From GCA-2718595 sp963935005 (GTDB taxonomy: Bacteria > Gemmatimonadota > Gemmatimonadetes > Longimicrobiales > Gaopeijiaceae), in contig CAWWAX010000001.1 in the NCBI GenBank assembly GCA_963935005.1, positions 55,032 through 119,031 of the forward strand: a stretch of 64,000 nucleotides of DNA, in the 5' to 3' direction. The notes under the pieces were generated by a model. That model saw nothing but the letters and a program-made list of their open reading frames with translations. It was not told where the DNA came from and searched no databases. Positions 63,193 through 64,000 of this stretch are shown one piece after another. The stretch's first letter is position 1. Every line of letters starts with the position of its first letter. A program made the position numbers and the translations under genes.

Positions 63193-63800
63193 AGCCCTAA
63201 GCCGTATTGCTTTCCCAAAAAAGTTTTTCGATGATATGGAGTTAGTCCTATTCTCTCCAATGCATCTCGATGCTCTTTAGTCCCATATCCTGCATTGTGA
63301 TCCCAACCATAACCTGGATACTGTTCCCCCAAGTCAACCATGAGACGATCCCTAAAGACTTTTGCTACGATGGAAGCGCAGCCGATAGAGTGCACTTTTG
63401 CATCGCCCTTAACAACTGCATCATGTTCCCAACCCAATGAAGCCATAGGTAATCCATCAATCACTACATGGTCAGGTTGCTCAGCTAGTTGATCGAGTGC
63501 CCTTTTCATAGCCAGACCAGTAGCTAATAAGATGTTGGTTTTATCAATCTCTTGTGCAGAAGCCGATCCAATTTGCACCTCTAAGGCTTCCGTGAGAATT
63601 TCATCGTAGAGCTGTTCTCTTTTTCGCCGGCTGATCTTTTTGGAGTCGCCCGCTCCCTCGACAACACCGCCTTGCGGTAATACTACAACTGCAGCTACTA
63701 CTGGTCCTGCCAGAGAACCTCTACCGACTTCGTCTAGACCAGCAATCCTGAGAATCCCGTTATTCCAGAGTGAAGCCTCATAGCTGAGTGGATCATCCAT
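63189..63800 (-). CDS. rnhB: Ribonuclease HII
   Basis: 203 residues. The active-site motif GLDEVGRGSLAGPVVAA (Asp23, Glu24) and later VVIDGLP and IVAKVFRDRLM are intact; YPGYGWDHNAGYGTKEH is conserved. It removes RNA from RNA:DNA hybrids and single ribonucleotides. The order rplS-rnhB is the common bacterial one. 49 bases separate it from rplS, and its stop overlaps the esterase start. Confidence 0.97.
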   Translation of the reverse strand: MDDPLSYEASLWNNGILRIAGLDEVGRGSLAGPVVAAVVVLPQGGVVEGAGDSKKISRRKREQLYDEILTEALEVQIGSASAQEIDKTNILLATGLAMKRALDQLAEQPDHVVIDGLPMASLGWEHDAVVKGDAKVHSIGCASIVAKVFRDRLMVDLGEQYPGYGWDHNAGYGTKEHRDALERIGLTPYHRKTFLGKQYGLGL

Positions 63801-63849
63801 TTCCTAAAATCTCAGGTGGTTCCACACAAGGCCTGTTCCCGAAGCTGGT

Positions 63850-64000
63850 CTAACGAGTTCGCTTCTCCTTGATCCGAGCAGATTTACCACGACGACCTCT
63901 TAGGTAGTAGAGCTTAGCCCTGCGAACTCGACCTCGCCTCAACACCTCAACGCCTGTAACTGTGGGCGCATGTAAAGGAAAGACTCTCTCTACTCCAACC
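63850..64000 (-). CDS. rplS: 50S ribosomal protein L19, C-terminal part (5' end outside window)
   Basis: The last 50 codons are visible on the minus strand, first full codon at 63999-63997, stop TAG at 63852-63850. The translated end reads GVERVFPLHAP, then VEVLRRGRVRRAKLYYLRGR and RGKSARIKEKRTR, which is the conserved L19 C-terminus. L19 bridges the ribosomal subunits. The gene continues beyond the window; rnhB follows it. Too short at its start to appear as a complete reading frame here. Confidence 0.95.
   Translation of the reverse strand, partial: VGVERVFPLHAPTVTGVEVLRRGRVRRAKLYYLRGRRGKSARIKEKRTR

Overview
The window is a gene-dense bacterial chromosome segment (about 55 protein genes, one tRNA, RNase P RNA) with an overall GC content that looks to be in the low-to-mid 40s percent by eye. 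There are no insertion sequences, prophage genes, CRISPR arrays or rRNA genes. The cell is Gram-negative and probably aerobic: there are outer-membrane porins, a TonB-dependent receptor with a DUF4249-like lipoprotein, many Sec, Tat and lipoprotein signals, and a di-haem c-type protein. Sortilin/BNR-propeller proteins, serial amidases and gamma-glutamyltransferases, and two orphan TonB-plug-like proteins (60.7-62.3 kb) are a combination I associate with marine Gemmatimonadota-like lineages. That placement is an inference and not proven here.

Layout. 0-5 kb: 3' end of transketolase, an ornithine-cyclodeaminase/FAH pair, tRNA-Arg(CCG) and rnpB. 5-21 kb: secreted hydrolases (serine beta-lactamase-like, two amidases), an ApbE, a large BNR propeller, a YVTN propeller coupled to a di-haem protein, and a TonB receptor with its lipoprotein. 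21-35 kb: a membrane protein, gamma-glutamyltransferase, QueE, an amidohydrolase followed by a tandem VOC protein and a lipoprotein hydrolase, an NHL propeller, a beta-hydroxyacid dehydrogenase, a class-V aminotransferase, a VCBS/FG-GAP lipoprotein and a 14-TM efflux pump. 35.5-39 kb: a four-gene operon (ApbE, porin, FMN-binding protein, His-rich membrane protein) behind a perfect Fur-type palindrome. 39-50 kb: M28 peptidase / propeller / SDR operon, penicillin-acylase lipoprotein, FAH, amidase, serine hydrolase, cyanophycinase-like peptidase. 50-57 kb: a phosphate island (pstS, phoU-fusion, pstC, pstA, two pstB) divergent from an OprO/P-like porin. 57-64 kb: second gamma-glutamyltransferase, UMF1-type transporter, the two plug-like proteins, an esterase, rnhB and the end of rplS.

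The part that looks most like an undescribed system is the phosphate island. It encodes two consecutive PstB ATPases with complementary defects. One has lost the Q-loop Gln and switch His but keeps the LSGGQ signature. The other keeps the Walker, Q-loop and His motifs but has lost the signature. This predicts an obligate heterodimer with a single canonical ATP site. The PhoU of the same operon is fused to an ArsC/LMW-phosphatase-like domain that has lost its catalytic Cys and Arg. A perfect 17-bp inverted repeat sits between pstS and the divergent porin, one arm facing each gene. A second candidate system is the Fur-boxed flavinylation/porin/cytochrome-like operon. A third point of interest is that rnpB ends about five bases before a tRNA, so that RNase P could release the 3' end of its own RNA.

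Much of the rest serves scavenging of amide- and peptide-linked nitrogen outside the cytoplasm (two GGTs, three amidases, penicillin acylase, M28 peptidase, S51 peptidase), together with uptake of phosphate and probably iron.
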